64,000 nucleotides of DNA from CAXBGS01 sp963975425 (lineage in GTDB: Bacteria; Planctomycetota; Planctomycetia; Pirellulales; Pirellulaceae), in assembly GCA_963975425.1 (NCBI GenBank), contig CAXBGS010000002.1:310001-374000 (forward strand), given 5' to 3'. Positions 53,016 to 63,024 of the stretch are shown one piece after another; positions within the stretch are counted from its first letter, which is position 1; the number at the start of each line of letters is the position of its first letter. Under the pieces are notes generated by a model. That model searched no databases and was not told where the DNA came from. It was given only the letters and a program-made list of their open reading frames with translations. Made by a program: the position numbers and the translations under genes.

Positions 53016-54248
53016 TTAGGGTGCACGGTCATGTTTTCCGTCGCCATCCTTGTCCGCCACTCCCGATAACGGGTGGCCGATTACCGCCTGCCACGCGATC
53101 TTGCGAAACGTGCGATCGAGTTCACGGCTTGGAAAGGAATCGTCGCCGCCAAACGGAACATCACCCTTAATCAGTTCCGGCGAAGTCCCGTAAAGCGTGG
53201 CGTAGAACACGTATCCTTCCAAGCGTTCGAATCCCGGCCCCAAGTGCCCAAGCTGATCGCGCCAAAGTGATCGTTCTTGTTTCCCGATCACTCGATGGAC
53301 GCCATCGATGCCCGGTAATTCGTCACGCAGATAGTATTTTGCCGCCAGCACCATCGCATCGGACGTGGGCAACACAAAAACCTTGTTCGGAAAACGTTTG
53401 CGAAGCGGCTCGATGATATTGACGAAGACGGATCGCTTTTCAGCCCCTAGCCGATCAAATACGTCGGGCGTGAAAAAGTCTTCCGATTCTGGATTTGTCC
53501 CCAGTTGATACAACTGTGGCCAAGCATCCGACAAAAAGAACTTCATCTCTGGGTTGTATTTCAAACAGAAGTCAATCCAACATGAATAGTACCGCGGACT
53601 GTCCTTAAAGTAGGGTCCCCACATCATTGCATCCCACTGGGCGTTGGCGATTGATGCGAGCAGCTTCGGTGTTGGATCGCCATCGAACTGAAAGATGCCG
53701 TTTTCCTGCTCCCATTTGTACCGGGCGCTGCCAGTCATCCCGCCGCCGGTGTGTGTATACAGCGGTTGCGTGAATCCGGCCGCTTTACAGATGATGGGAA
53801 GGGTTTGATACCCTGGTGCCATAAAGCTGTGCCCTGTCCCGACGATACGCATGGCGCCGTCGGCCGGCTTGTCGAAAGAAACGACGGATGCCTGCTTACC
53901 GCTGCTGACGCTAGCGTAGATGGCTTTGATTTCGGCGGGACTCTTGTAACAAACCGCATGATCAGGAAAACGCTCGAGCTTCCAACCCGGATCGACTGGG
54001 AATTCTCGTGGTGCCCCCGGTCGTTTTTGGGCTTGTCCCTGCGTTGAACGTCGCCCTTGCTGCGCACGTTCGCGAAACGCATTGGCCTCGGCCACTGAGA
54101 GTTTTCCGTCGGAATTCGTGTCCGCTTCCGGAAAACGCTTTAGCCACTTTTCTAATTGTCGCGCCGACAAACTGTCTTGAGCATGGCTGATATTGAACGA
54201 CGCCAGCGCGAGAGTGGCGATGCACAGGGCCAAAATCAGTTGTTTCAT
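53016..54248 (-). CDS. exported EF-hand protein with SGNH-like domain
   Basis: 410 residues from ATG 54248 with a signal peptide (LILALCIATLALASFNISHA). Residues about 35-58 carry an EF-hand loop DTNSDGKLSVAE. The large domain begins with RIVGTGHSFMAPGYQTL, which resembles block I of SGNH hydrolases, and includes MWGPYFKD and LSDAWPQLYQLG. The C-terminus has a second Ca-binding-like loop DKDGDGKHD. I do not recognise the exact family; a secreted esterase or glycan-binding role is possible. It lies 65 bases upstream of the amidohydrolase gene on the same strand. Confidence 0.7.
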   Translation of the reverse strand: MKQLILALCIATLALASFNISHAQDSLSARQLEKWLKRFPEADTNSDGKLSVAEANAFRERAQQGRRSTQGQAQKRPGAPREFPVDPGWKLERFPDHAVCYKSPAEIKAIYASVSSGKQASVVSFDKPADGAMRIVGTGHSFMAPGYQTLPIICKAAGFTQPLYTHTGGGMTGSARYKWEQENGIFQFDGDPTPKLLASIANAQWDAMMWGPYFKDSPRYYSCWIDFCLKYNPEMKFFLSDAWPQLYQLGTNPESEDFFTPDVFDRLGAEKRSVFVNIIEPLRKRFPNKVFVLPTSDAMVLAAKYYLRDELPGIDGVHRVIGKQERSLWRDQLGHLGPGFERLEGYVFYATLYGTSPELIKGDVPFGGDDSFPSRELDRTFRKIAWQAVIGHPLSGVADKDGDGKHDRAP

Positions 54249-54443
54249 TTTTCTTTCCAACGTAAGCGGTGACCTTAAACCTGGACCGTCGTTCCAAGCT
54301 TCCTGCCCAGCGAATTTTAAGAAAAAGACGCATGTCTCTGGTGAACAGTTTATCCGCTGCGAAAGCGGGGTGCAGCTGTTGGCCTTGCACGAGTGAACAT
54401 CGTCCGGTTGCATCGACGCCAGCGTCGGCTGGTCCGATTCCGA

Positions 54444-55385
54444 TCAGTGATTCGGACCTGGCGAATCCAGGCTGCCGCCTCTCTCGTCTTGGCCGATTAC
54501 GTCGCGCAGCCACTGTCTCGCTTGGTCTCGGTAACGACTCGCGCGGTGCATCCACAAATCAGTATGTGGGTGAACGTAAGGCCCCTCCGGGAAATTGAAA
54601 ATTTGCTGTGTCGGGACATCCAAGAACGTAAATTCGGCCAGCCCCAGGTGGTCCACCAGAAACTGATCCTTGATTGCACTGGCCTGCTGTCCACCCACAA
54701 GCACTGGTCGGCCGCGCAGTCGCGCCAGCCTAATCAGTGCCGACGCGCGATCACTGTCGGCATATTTCCAAGTTTTTTGGCCGTCGAAGTGGTCGTGCGT
54801 GAACATTCCTTTCCAAAAGGATGCGATCTCATCATCTGCCAGTCCAATGTAGCTGCAGCCGATCGCACCTCGCGAAAAACCACAAATAAACAGGTTGTCG
54901 TTGTCACCGCCGAACTGTTCGCAAATGCGCGGCAGGTTGGTTTTGCAGTAGTCGATCGTTGCCTGTTTGTCGCCCCACCAGGTGACGGCGTTTCGCATTC
55001 GGCCTGCTTCGACGTAAGGCATGACAACCCAAATAAAGCCACGACCGCCGCTCATGCCGTACCCCAGATTTGCATCTTTGACTTCACCGCTTCCCTTGCC
55101 CGGCGGAAATTTGTTGCCGGTGTACTCGACAATCACGGGATAGCGCTCACCGGGAATCCAGTCGATGGGCAAATAGAGCGAATGGTATACCTGAGTTCCG
55201 GCATACTCCGGTGCCACTTGTCGCACACGCTTGCCCGCCGCGGGTAGTTGGTCGGTCATCACTGGCGTGACCAAGTCGTCCGCGTTCGCGGGCTTTTCGG
55301 GTAAGGTCGATGCGAGAAAAAGAGTGGCGTAAACCAAGATCGACCTATAATCGCGGCACACATCGAACTCCTTAAACGACTTCAT
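54444..55385 (-). CDS. exported alpha/beta-hydrolase (esterase-like)
   Basis: 313 residues with an N-terminal hydrophobic segment (LVYATLFLASTLPEKPANA) that may be a signal peptide. The nucleophile elbow is ICGFS171RGAIGCSY, after YPVIVEYTGNKFPPG and a WWGDKQATIDYCKTN helix. This is the fold of PHB-depolymerase-like or feruloyl-esterase-like hydrolases. A late His (VDHLGLAEF or PYVHPHTD) would complete the triad. It lies 18 bases downstream of the methyltransferase gene and is followed by the EF-hand gene on the same strand. Confidence 0.82.
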   Translation of the reverse strand: MKSFKEFDVCRDYRSILVYATLFLASTLPEKPANADDLVTPVMTDQLPAAGKRVRQVAPEYAGTQVYHSLYLPIDWIPGERYPVIVEYTGNKFPPGKGSGEVKDANLGYGMSGGRGFIWVVMPYVEAGRMRNAVTWWGDKQATIDYCKTNLPRICEQFGGDNDNLFICGFSRGAIGCSYIGLADDEIASFWKGMFTHDHFDGQKTWKYADSDRASALIRLARLRGRPVLVGGQQASAIKDQFLVDHLGLAEFTFLDVPTQQIFNFPEGPYVHPHTDLWMHRASRYRDQARQWLRDVIGQDERGGSLDSPGPNH

Positions 55386-55403
55386 CGCAATGCATCGAGC
55401 GGT

Positions 55404-56243
55404 CTATTTCAGGGCGACCAGATAACACGTCCAACTTGCATCACTGGGGGCTTTCTCGCGTCGCTGCCACCCGCCGTCCCGGTCAAAATCCAGATCGCCA
55501 TCGACCGCCCAATAAACGTGCGTGTCGCGGAACCCGACTTCCGCCAAGATTTCTCGGACCTCGACAATCGTCCAAAGGCGCCACCGATAAACGAACGCAT
55601 CATTCAGCCGGCTACCATCGGCAAAGATGAAACTGATCGAACAACACGCATCCGAGGTGATTGGATTGTACGAGACTTGTTTCCATTGATACTTGAACCC
55701 CTCTTTGCCTTCCTGGATCGTTTGGGTGTGAATCAAACCTTCGGTGCGGCATTCGGCTCCGCCCATCATATCAATGACCATGATGCCATCGTCGGCAAGG
55801 TTCGACAGTGCGACTGTAAAATACTGCAAGACTTCTTTGCGTGTCTTGAAAAACCAAAACGAGAAGTTCTGCGCCGCCAGCACGTCTAGCTTGGGTCCCG
55901 ATCGCTCACGAACGTCCTGCTGATAGAGCGTGACACGATTCTGTTGCTCTTTGCTCAGTCGAGACAGATTGTTGTCGCGCCCCCATTGCAAGGTCTCGCC
56001 GCAATTGTCGTAACCAATGGCTGTGCGTTTCTTGTTGGACCGGACCCACTGGCAGCTAACGGCAAAGGTGCCGCAAAAGTCTTCGCCTAATGTCCAGGGT
56101 TCACCACCCCGAGTTTCGGCATAGGCTTGCAGGAAGAAATCGACTTCATGCTCGGGCATCTGCACCGATATTTCGTAAAGCTTGTGCTTATCGGCGCGGG
56201 CCGCCATGGTTTGCTTGGGCGGCTTATTCTTTGGCTTGGGCAT
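55404..56243 (-). CDS. class I SAM-dependent methyltransferase
   Basis: 279 residues starting MPKPKNKPPKQTMAARADKH. The SAM-binding glycine motif is LGEDFCGTFAVSCQWV, followed by GYDNCGETLQWG and the acidic VLAAQNFSFWFF strand, then MVIDMMGGAEC. The substrate is unknown; the basic N-terminus could bind nucleic acid or a membrane. There is no signal peptide, in contrast to most neighbours. It is probably co-transcribed with the alpha/beta-hydrolase downstream. Confidence 0.82.
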   Translation of the reverse strand: MPKPKNKPPKQTMAARADKHKLYEISVQMPEHEVDFFLQAYAETRGGEPWTLGEDFCGTFAVSCQWVRSNKKRTAIGYDNCGETLQWGRDNNLSRLSKEQQNRVTLYQQDVRERSGPKLDVLAAQNFSFWFFKTRKEVLQYFTVALSNLADDGIMVIDMMGGAECRTEGLIHTQTIQEGKEGFKYQWKQVSYNPITSDACCSISFIFADGSRLNDAFVYRWRLWTIVEVREILAEVGFRDTHVYWAVDGDLDFDRDGGWQRREKAPSDASWTCYLVALK

Positions 56244-56281
56244 GCAGTCGCAACAGAGACAGAGTGAACAGGATCGCCTAA

Positions 56282-57739
56282 CTAATTCATCGTTCGACCT
56301 TTGTTGATTTCCGACGTCACGTCAAGGACACAGTCAGGATTGATTTGAGTTGCCACCGGTGCCTGAGTCGATGCCTGCCATTGATCCAGATAGGCTCGCA
56401 ATTCACGGGCCCGCTCAGGCATCATCGTCGCCAGATCGTTTGTTTCGCCGGGATCGTCTTTTAGGTTATACAGGCCAACCGTATTGTCCTCATGGAACTC
56501 AATCAATTTCCAGTCACCTCGTCGCAGGCTGGTCGACGGAAAGCCTCGCCACGAATACGTGCCGCCACCGGGAACGTTGATCGTGAGTCCAAGCCCCTGA
56601 AGATACAACGGATAGTGCCAGAAGATATTTCGTTCGGCAATGGTTTTCCCCAGCAACAACGGCGAAATATCTGTCCCGTCGACGGGTTGCGTTGTTGGCA
56701 GTTCGCCGCCGGCGAGCGTCGCGAACGTCGGCAGAAAATCGACCGATGTGATTGGCGTGTCGCAGCGAGTATTGGGTTCGATGGTACCGGTCCATCGCAT
56801 ACAGGTCGGCACCCGCACGCCGGCCTCGAAAAGTGACCCTTTGGAACCGCGCAGCGGGTCTAGCTGCGAAACGATTGGCAATCCACCGTTGTCGCTGGTG
56901 AAAACGATCAACGTATTTTCGGCGATCCCCAATTCGTCAACCTTCGCGGCAACGCGTCCAACCGATTGATCAACGGCCTCAATCATTGCCGCGTAAACGG
57001 GACTGAAATTTCGACGCTGATCCTTGGAAAGCCTATCCAGCTTTAATCGATACCGTGCCACGATATCCTTGCGGGCCCGGTGCGGCACGTGGACGTCCCA
57101 GTGCGTCAAGTAAAGAAAGAACGGACCGTCGCGATTCTCGTCGATAAATTTCACAGCGCGGTCGGTCAACTGTTCTGCAACGTCAACGTCTCCGTAAAAG
57201 CTTCCCGCTGGCCCTCCCTTTCCGTTCGCCGAACTGACATCGAACCCTTGCGTGTCGTCCCCGAGATGCCATTTCCCTAGCCGAGCTGTGCGGTAACCAG
57301 CCGGGCCTAGCACTTCGGGGATGCAAACGAAATTCGGATCCAGCGAATTGGTGATTGGGAATTGATCACTGGCTCTTTTTTCAAGCGATTTGTCTTTTCG
57401 TTCCTTCGCCGGAACCAACAATCGCATGTAGGCGGGATTCCCTTTGGACTTTCCGCCGGGCGTATAGATGTGGTGCCGAGGCGAATAGGTGCCCGTCATG
57501 AGACACGCTCGCGTTGGCGCACAGTTCGGCCCGCCTGAGTACGCCGATGTGAAGGTCATCCCCTGTGACGCAAAACGATCAATATTTGGCGTTTCGAAAA
57601 AATCGGCCCCCATGAACCCGACGTCTTTCCAGCCCAAATCGTCAGCCATGATAAAGATGATGTTGGGATGATCAGCGGCCCCCGCCGACGTGCAACTCAG
57701 AACGCAAGCGATACCGACAGCCAGGAAAGCTTTTTTCAT
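56282..57739 (-). CDS. sulfatase (formylglycine-dependent), exported
   Basis: 485 residues with a signal peptide (FLAVGIACVLSCTSAGAA). The core starts PNIIFIMADDLGWKDVGFMG, and C73-A-P-T-R in NCAPTRACLMTGTYSPRHH is a complete modification motif. LGKWHLGDDTQG, VHVPHRARKD and TSDNGGLPI are also typical of arylsulfatase A-type enzymes. It ends 38 bases before the methyltransferase gene. Another PhoD-type phosphatase is encoded just upstream on the same strand, so ester-releasing enzymes are grouped here. Confidence 0.93.
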   Translation of the reverse strand: MKKAFLAVGIACVLSCTSAGAADHPNIIFIMADDLGWKDVGFMGADFFETPNIDRFASQGMTFTSAYSGGPNCAPTRACLMTGTYSPRHHIYTPGGKSKGNPAYMRLLVPAKERKDKSLEKRASDQFPITNSLDPNFVCIPEVLGPAGYRTARLGKWHLGDDTQGFDVSSANGKGGPAGSFYGDVDVAEQLTDRAVKFIDENRDGPFFLYLTHWDVHVPHRARKDIVARYRLKLDRLSKDQRRNFSPVYAAMIEAVDQSVGRVAAKVDELGIAENTLIVFTSDNGGLPIVSQLDPLRGSKGSLFEAGVRVPTCMRWTGTIEPNTRCDTPITSVDFLPTFATLAGGELPTTQPVDGTDISPLLLGKTIAERNIFWHYPLYLQGLGLTINVPGGGTYSWRGFPSTSLRRGDWKLIEFHEDNTVGLYNLKDDPGETNDLATMMPERARELRAYLDQWQASTQAPVATQINPDCVLDVTSEINKGRTMN

Positions 57740-57818
57740 CGATTTGTCTCAACAAGGAAGGGCGTTTATGGGCAGGATCATAGTGTTGAAAGCGTCGAAT
57801 TTTGAACAAACTCGAAGA

Positions 57819-59249
57819 CTATTCTGCGAAGCGAACATCTTCGTTCAGAATTTCGCCGCGAACGGAATGATGACGGAAGATTGCGACCGGCTTCCCCTCT
57901 CGCCGTGTGACTTCCGCTCGCAAAAAACCACCGACGATATTCAGATAACGATGCATGTCGCTGCGGTCATCTTGCTTGAATCCGCTGGCATGCTTATTTG
58001 ATGTCGGCCCGCAAGAATACTCGCGGACTCCGGTACGAGGATCCACCGAAACGTATTGCCAGTGCCGATCGCCGCAAACGATATACATGTTCTTTTGCTG
58101 CGCGATGAAGTCTCGCAGTTCGTTTCCTTCGTGAGTGAAGCCTCGATTGGCGTGATTGTCATTTTTATTCCCGCGATCCGGGCCGACGATCGGTGTCGGA
58201 CTGATCAGGATGCGAAACGTTGCATCGGAGGCATTAACCGTGTCATAGAACCACTGTTTTTGCTTCGTACCCCAAATCGTTTTCTCGGGACCGTCCGGCA
58301 TATTGTTGGGGCTTCGATAGTCGCGGCCTTCTACCAACCATATTTGCAAGTCTTTTCCCCACCGAATCGTTCGATAGGTTTGATCGCCCATCGGAACCTG
58401 CTCAGGAAACAACGCGAGACCCTGTTCCCAAGTCAGGTCACCATAGCTTTGACCCGGCCAGCAGTCGTTCTTAAGCGTATCGTGATCGTCTTTGATGAAA
58501 TACGAAGCGGTATGATTGTGAAACCTACGCTGAAACGGCATAGCGTAAATTCGGTTCCATTTGAATCTGGCCAGCTCGACGTTATCCGCATACGGCTCGG
58601 GTTTGTCGTAGTATTCGATGTCGCCGGTGTGAACAAAGAAATCAACACCCAGCTCTTGCATCCGTGGATAAATCTGATGCCCGTTTTCGGGATCGTCGCG
58701 CCGGGGATAATCTTGTCCCGTGACGACCGAAAACCGAACGGTCGCCTCGCGATCCTGCGCAGGTGCCGTGGCAAACGCCCCCTCGACGGTCGAACTGATT
58801 CGATCGTTGTTCACACCACGAGCCTCGGAAACGACAATGTACCGAGTCCCCGCCTCGAGGTCGGACAGCTGAAACTGCCGTGCAAAATTGTGTTCAGCCG
58901 CGACCGACTGCCAAGGCGTCGACTTGGCAAGCTCTTGTCGATCCGCCGGCCAATAAGAAACACGTACCGATCCGAGGACACCCGGGACAGCGCCCTCCAT
59001 CGAATCCAGGTCATCGTATTCGCGTGAACTCCGATCCTTGTTTTCGGATTTCGGAAACGGGGTCCCATCGATGTTACGCTCGGGATGACGTGTCAGCCGA
59101 GTCCAAACGATCGCCGAAACGTCGGTGACCTCGCCGATCTTGATTCCGTTTGCCTGATGAGGCGCGACGGCATTTTGCGCAGGTGCATCGGACACCGTCA
59201 GCAACAGTGCTATCAGGGCGATCGCTTTTGAAATTCGGTTGACTTTCAT
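57819..59249 (-). CDS. PhoD-like alkaline phosphatase, exported
   Basis: 476 residues, signal peptide SKAIALIALLLTVSDAPA. The PhoD N-terminal beta-domain (GEVTDVSAIVWTRLTRHPE) is followed by the metal site blocks VHTGDIEYYD, IKDDHDTLKND and VCGDRHWQY. The last also fits PhoD-type enzymes in which Fe and Ca bind. The region after about 440 is a short beta extension. It is distinct from the PhoD-like gene at 2.15 kb, being shorter and with the classical spacing. It should release phosphate from esters outside the cytoplasm. Confidence 0.9.
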   Translation of the reverse strand: MKVNRISKAIALIALLLTVSDAPAQNAVAPHQANGIKIGEVTDVSAIVWTRLTRHPERNIDGTPFPKSENKDRSSREYDDLDSMEGAVPGVLGSVRVSYWPADRQELAKSTPWQSVAAEHNFARQFQLSDLEAGTRYIVVSEARGVNNDRISSTVEGAFATAPAQDREATVRFSVVTGQDYPRRDDPENGHQIYPRMQELGVDFFVHTGDIEYYDKPEPYADNVELARFKWNRIYAMPFQRRFHNHTASYFIKDDHDTLKNDCWPGQSYGDLTWEQGLALFPEQVPMGDQTYRTIRWGKDLQIWLVEGRDYRSPNNMPDGPEKTIWGTKQKQWFYDTVNASDATFRILISPTPIVGPDRGNKNDNHANRGFTHEGNELRDFIAQQKNMYIVCGDRHWQYVSVDPRTGVREYSCGPTSNKHASGFKQDDRSDMHRYLNIVGGFLRAEVTRREGKPVAIFRHHSVRGEILNEDVRFAE

Positions 59250-59354
59250 ATTGCTCTTTCAGTTGCTGTCGGGTGGACGACTCGACTCGGCAAGAACGAA
59301 CAAATCGATTGGCAAGTCCATGACGTTACCAACAGAATGGTCCGGAAGAAAAAC

Positions 59355-60452
59355 TCATTCTTCGACAGGTTTCGATTCCATCATCGCTTGCTTCGGCATA
59401 CGATCGATCGTGTACAGCCCCCAATGCTTTTCGGCTCCTTGCGCATTGCCGGGATCACCTTTCCAGTCTTCATCAAATGCTTCGAAGAAGAACGTGGTGA
59501 CGTTGTTCTTTTCCGCCCACGCCATCAACTCGTTGTAGTAGCGTCGTTGCTGTGACTGGCCGGCTCGATCTTCAAACTCCGACGCTTCGGTCGCCCAGCC
59601 TGCCTCGCTAACGACGATTCTAGCGTCCGGCAACGCCTCGCGCACTTCGAGAAGATTCTCTATCGAGTACGACATCCCGTCATCAATATCTCTCCCTTCC
59701 CAAACCGGATAAACATGGACCGCCAGGAAGTCGACCAAGGCGGCTAGTTTTTTTCCCCGCTGTGCCCACCATTTGTAATTTTCAGCGACGGTGACGGGTT
59801 GCTCGATCGCGCCTTTGACCTCTTTGACGTATTGCATCATCGAATCGTCTGACACCTTGTGATCGTTCCAGTCCACAAGGTTTTCGTTTCCGACATTGAC
59901 GGCGACAACGACATCAGCAAATTCATTCGCCAGCGCGATGCCACGTTGAATTTCTTCTGCGTTATTCTGCTTGTTCTTCTGAAGCGTCTCGTCCGGGATC
60001 GGCTCATTCAACCACTCGCACGTTTCGTGCGCGCTTAGTTCGGCTTGAAGCCAGATGCCCAACATGACTTTGATCTTCAAACCGTTGTTGGCGATCGCAC
60101 GCAGCACCGCTTTCGAATTTTCGCCGCTATCGTATAACCGAATCAGTGTAAAACCCGCGTCGTCTGCTAGAAGATTCAGGTCTTCTCGAATCTGGTCGCT
60201 GGTCGGGTTCACCGCTCCGTCACCCCGGTCGGGATGTTGACCGCTGCGATACCCTGAGTAACAAACGGCTCTCGAGGTGTTCGCAAGCAAGTCGGACGGT
60301 TGTTGCTGCAAACTTGCCGGCACAGATTCTGTTTCCACCGCAATGCCCGCGGGTGCATCCGTTTCCGTCGACTGTTTTTTACTGCAGCCGACGAACAACA
60401 TCAGAAAAACGAGAAAGCATCCACCGAGAAAATATGGCTGGGAACGAGACAT
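59355..60452 (-). CDS. GH17-like glycosidase lipoprotein
   Basis: 365 residues. A lipobox (LMLFVGC23) predicts a lipoprotein. The domain shows the clan-A TIM-barrel sites: NVGNE190NLVDW for the acid/base and VVSE283AGWAT for the nucleophile, with LAVHVYPVWEG and TTFFFEAFDE. This fits family 17-type beta-1,3-glucanases or related glucosyltransferases. A laminarin-like substrate is possible but not shown. The gene is flanked by the PhoD and double-esterase genes on the same strand. Confidence 0.82.
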   Translation of the reverse strand: MSRSQPYFLGGCFLVFLMLFVGCSKKQSTETDAPAGIAVETESVPASLQQQPSDLLANTSRAVCYSGYRSGQHPDRGDGAVNPTSDQIREDLNLLADDAGFTLIRLYDSGENSKAVLRAIANNGLKIKVMLGIWLQAELSAHETCEWLNEPIPDETLQKNKQNNAEEIQRGIALANEFADVVVAVNVGNENLVDWNDHKVSDDSMMQYVKEVKGAIEQPVTVAENYKWWAQRGKKLAALVDFLAVHVYPVWEGRDIDDGMSYSIENLLEVREALPDARIVVSEAGWATEASEFEDRAGQSQQRRYYNELMAWAEKNNVTTFFFEAFDEDWKGDPGNAQGAEKHWGLYTIDRMPKQAMMESKPVEE

Positions 60453-60567
60453 GGCAACTTATCCAAAGGGCAAGCGTGGTTGTAGCCGAGCGGTCGCTCA
60501 GCGGATCATCCATGTATCGTATTGGATTTCTCCGTCGCGATGAGATCGATTCACATCAAGTATCCGA

Positions 60568-63024
60568 TCAATCGTCTTGCGAGAGCTTGAGCATCAATTC
60601 CGCGTATTGACGGCCATGCCGCTGCTGCGTCGGCGTATCGAAGTGCACGTTGTCGCCGATCGACACCGCGTATGCTCGGCTATCGACGCATGCGGTGTGC
60701 GGTTTCCGGTTCGGCAAATCCAATAGAATTTCGTTGATCTTGACGCGAGATTCCGAATCCGGACGAAGCTCGCCGATTGTACACGCGACAAACGGAAGCT
60801 CGGGAAGGTCTAGATCGGCACGGAGATCATCGATCATTTGGTCAAGTCGTTCCGCGTAGACTTCGATCCGTTCGGGCGCATTGGAATCCGCCTCGCCTTG
60901 CAACCACAAAGCGCCGGCGATGCGGCTTTTGCCCTGCGGTGCTTGCTGTACCGCCAATTTTGCGCGCCGAACCGCCCTTTCATACAGCTTGGCTCCCTTT
61001 TGCCAACTCGCAATCTGAGTCCCGCCAACCGCGCACGGGACCAACAAAATGCGACGATTCGGGTTTGCGTCGACCATCGACTGGGCAAAATCGAGCCCCG
61101 GCCCGACGCCCGCGTTGTCGGCACCGGAAAAGTCCGCAGGATCACCGGTCAGATGCAATGGGTGTCTCGCCAAATAGTACCCATCTGTACCCAGGTGCAT
61201 CATGACGATGCGCCGATCACGCAGCGGTTCGCTCGGCATCACACCGCGGCCCTTCATGTTGGATTGCCCCATCAATAAATAGATATCCAGTCGCTGCGTT
61301 CCATCGGGAAAAGCACTGAGGTCCGCTGGATCGAGTGGCGGCTTGGTCAGGTCTGCCGGAGCCCCCTTCTTTTTTCTTTTCGCTGGCGCCGATTTTGCGG
61401 ATCCCGCGGATGCGTTCGCAGGGGTTTCATCACCACTGATTTCAGCCATGAATGGTGAAGCCGGCAGCCCAGCCGAGTTGACCAAATTGCCGTCGGGATG
61501 ATTGGCCCAAGCGTATCGAAACGCGGTCGCCTTGATCGTTTCAGGGATCCGCAGAACGACGCGGTCGTTTTGGATACGAGCATCTGCGACATGCCAATTC
61601 TGATCGGAATCACGAATTTCGAATCCTGTCAACGTCCCGTCTTTCGACGCGAGACCGTCAGCGTGATCGAACCGAACAACGATGGACCTTTCGCCAACCC
61701 GTTGTCCGGTGAACATCGGGCCCGACCACTGGATTTCTTCACCATAAACATTTGCCCGCGCCCACAGGGCGAGCCGATGAGCATAGGCCTGTTTGTTTTT
61801 GGGATGAAGCAAACGCTCTTCGCCTAAATCTAATGTGACCACCATGCCAGTGTTCGGGATTGCAGTCGCACGCCGCATCGATTCACGGATCCGCGCCCAG
61901 GCAACTTGCTTGGCCGACGTGAATGGCAACTGCACCCAGGCGAACGGAAAATCGCCTTGCCCCCAGCGGTTCCGCCAGTCCTTGATCAGCAGTCGCAATT
62001 GTGTTTCATACAACGCACTCGTTTCTTCGGTAAATGCGTTGGTTTCGCCTTGGTACCAAATCCCGCCACGGATTGCATATGGGATCAACGGCGCGAGCAT
62101 TCCGTTGTAAAGAACGTAGGGATGATGCCAGTGGTCACGTGGGTTCACGGGTTGTCGCGGTTTCTTGGGACGGTCCTTTCCCGCGGCGATCGCGTCAGCG
62201 GATTCGGTTTTCCATGCGGCAAGTGCCTGTTCGTATTTCGCCAATTCTGCGGCCTCGATTTCCGGCGTGTAGGCGGCATCTTTTTCGGACCACGATGCGA
62301 GCAAGTTCTCTAACGCGGGCTCGCTATGTTGCGCTTCGGGACTGATCCATGCGGCAATGTCAGAGCCGCTGCGAGCGGTCACGACCAGACCGATAGGAAT
62401 ATCCAAGTGCCGATGAAGTTCACGTCCGAAAAAGAACGCACAAGCAGAGAATCGCCCAGCAGAATCCGGGCTAGACGTGACCCAACTGCCAGTCACTTGC
62501 GAGCGGACATTTCGGGCCGGCTGATTCTCGACCGAAAAAACTCGCAGTTCTGGCAGATCGCTGTCTGCCTTTTCCATTTCAGCATCGCGTGCCAAGTCCA
62601 CTCGCATCGCCATGTTGGACTGGCCCGAACAAAGCCACACATCGCCAACCAAGACGTTGGCAATCGACACGACATCTTTGTCACCGGTGATCTTCAGTTC
62701 ACGTGGTTCCGACGAGGCGGGAATCGGATCCAGGTTCACTCGCCATTGTCCTGTATCGGATGATTTCGCCGTTTTCGTTTGCCCAGCGAATGACACATGA
62801 ATTTCAGTATTCGCATCCGCGGTGCCCCAAACGGGAACAGAGGCATCTCGCTGCAGTACGGCGCCGTCGCAAAAAAGACTTGCCATGGTTAGCTCGGCCG
62901 ATGCGACTGAACTGTTCAGAGCGGCGATCATTAAAGTCAGAACCGCCGTGTGGCCAGTCGACCGTAAAATCGAATTCATTCGGGACATCTGAGTATCGCG
63001 AGCTATGCGTTCAGCATTCGCCAT
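60568..63024 (-). CDS. double SGNH esterase (sialate O-acetylesterase-like plus SASA domain)
   Basis: 818 residues from ATG 63024, with AAGGAAG about six bases upstream; the open frame runs 60 residues further without support. Signal peptide TAVLTLMIAALNSSVASA. The first unit (about 30-540) is a sialate O-acetylesterase type: MASLFCDGAVLQRD, then LCSGQSNMAM with the nucleophile Ser near 133, and IWYQGETNA. After a Lys-rich linker (RKKKGAP) a second SGNH/SASA domain follows (IYLLMGQSNMKGRG near 585, WLQGEADS, and a His in FDTPTQQRHG near 795). It probably deacetylates a glycan with two specificities. Confidence 0.9.
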   Translation of the reverse strand: MANAERIARDTQMSRMNSILRSTGHTAVLTLMIAALNSSVASAELTMASLFCDGAVLQRDASVPVWGTADANTEIHVSFAGQTKTAKSSDTGQWRVNLDPIPASSEPRELKITGDKDVVSIANVLVGDVWLCSGQSNMAMRVDLARDAEMEKADSDLPELRVFSVENQPARNVRSQVTGSWVTSSPDSAGRFSACAFFFGRELHRHLDIPIGLVVTARSGSDIAAWISPEAQHSEPALENLLASWSEKDAAYTPEIEAAELAKYEQALAAWKTESADAIAAGKDRPKKPRQPVNPRDHWHHPYVLYNGMLAPLIPYAIRGGIWYQGETNAFTEETSALYETQLRLLIKDWRNRWGQGDFPFAWVQLPFTSAKQVAWARIRESMRRATAIPNTGMVVTLDLGEERLLHPKNKQAYAHRLALWARANVYGEEIQWSGPMFTGQRVGERSIVVRFDHADGLASKDGTLTGFEIRDSDQNWHVADARIQNDRVVLRIPETIKATAFRYAWANHPDGNLVNSAGLPASPFMAEISGDETPANASAGSAKSAPAKRKKKGAPADLTKPPLDPADLSAFPDGTQRLDIYLLMGQSNMKGRGVMPSEPLRDRRIVMMHLGTDGYYLARHPLHLTGDPADFSGADNAGVGPGLDFAQSMVDANPNRRILLVPCAVGGTQIASWQKGAKLYERAVRRAKLAVQQAPQGKSRIAGALWLQGEADSNAPERIEVYAERLDQMIDDLRADLDLPELPFVACTIGELRPDSESRVKINEILLDLPNRKPHTACVDSRAYAVSIGDNVHFDTPTQQRHGRQYAELMLKLSQDD

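Noticed and set aside
58056..59027. 323-aa plus-strand open frame
   Set aside because: Lies entirely antisense to the PhoD-like gene, with no recognisable domain; a by-product of codon bias.
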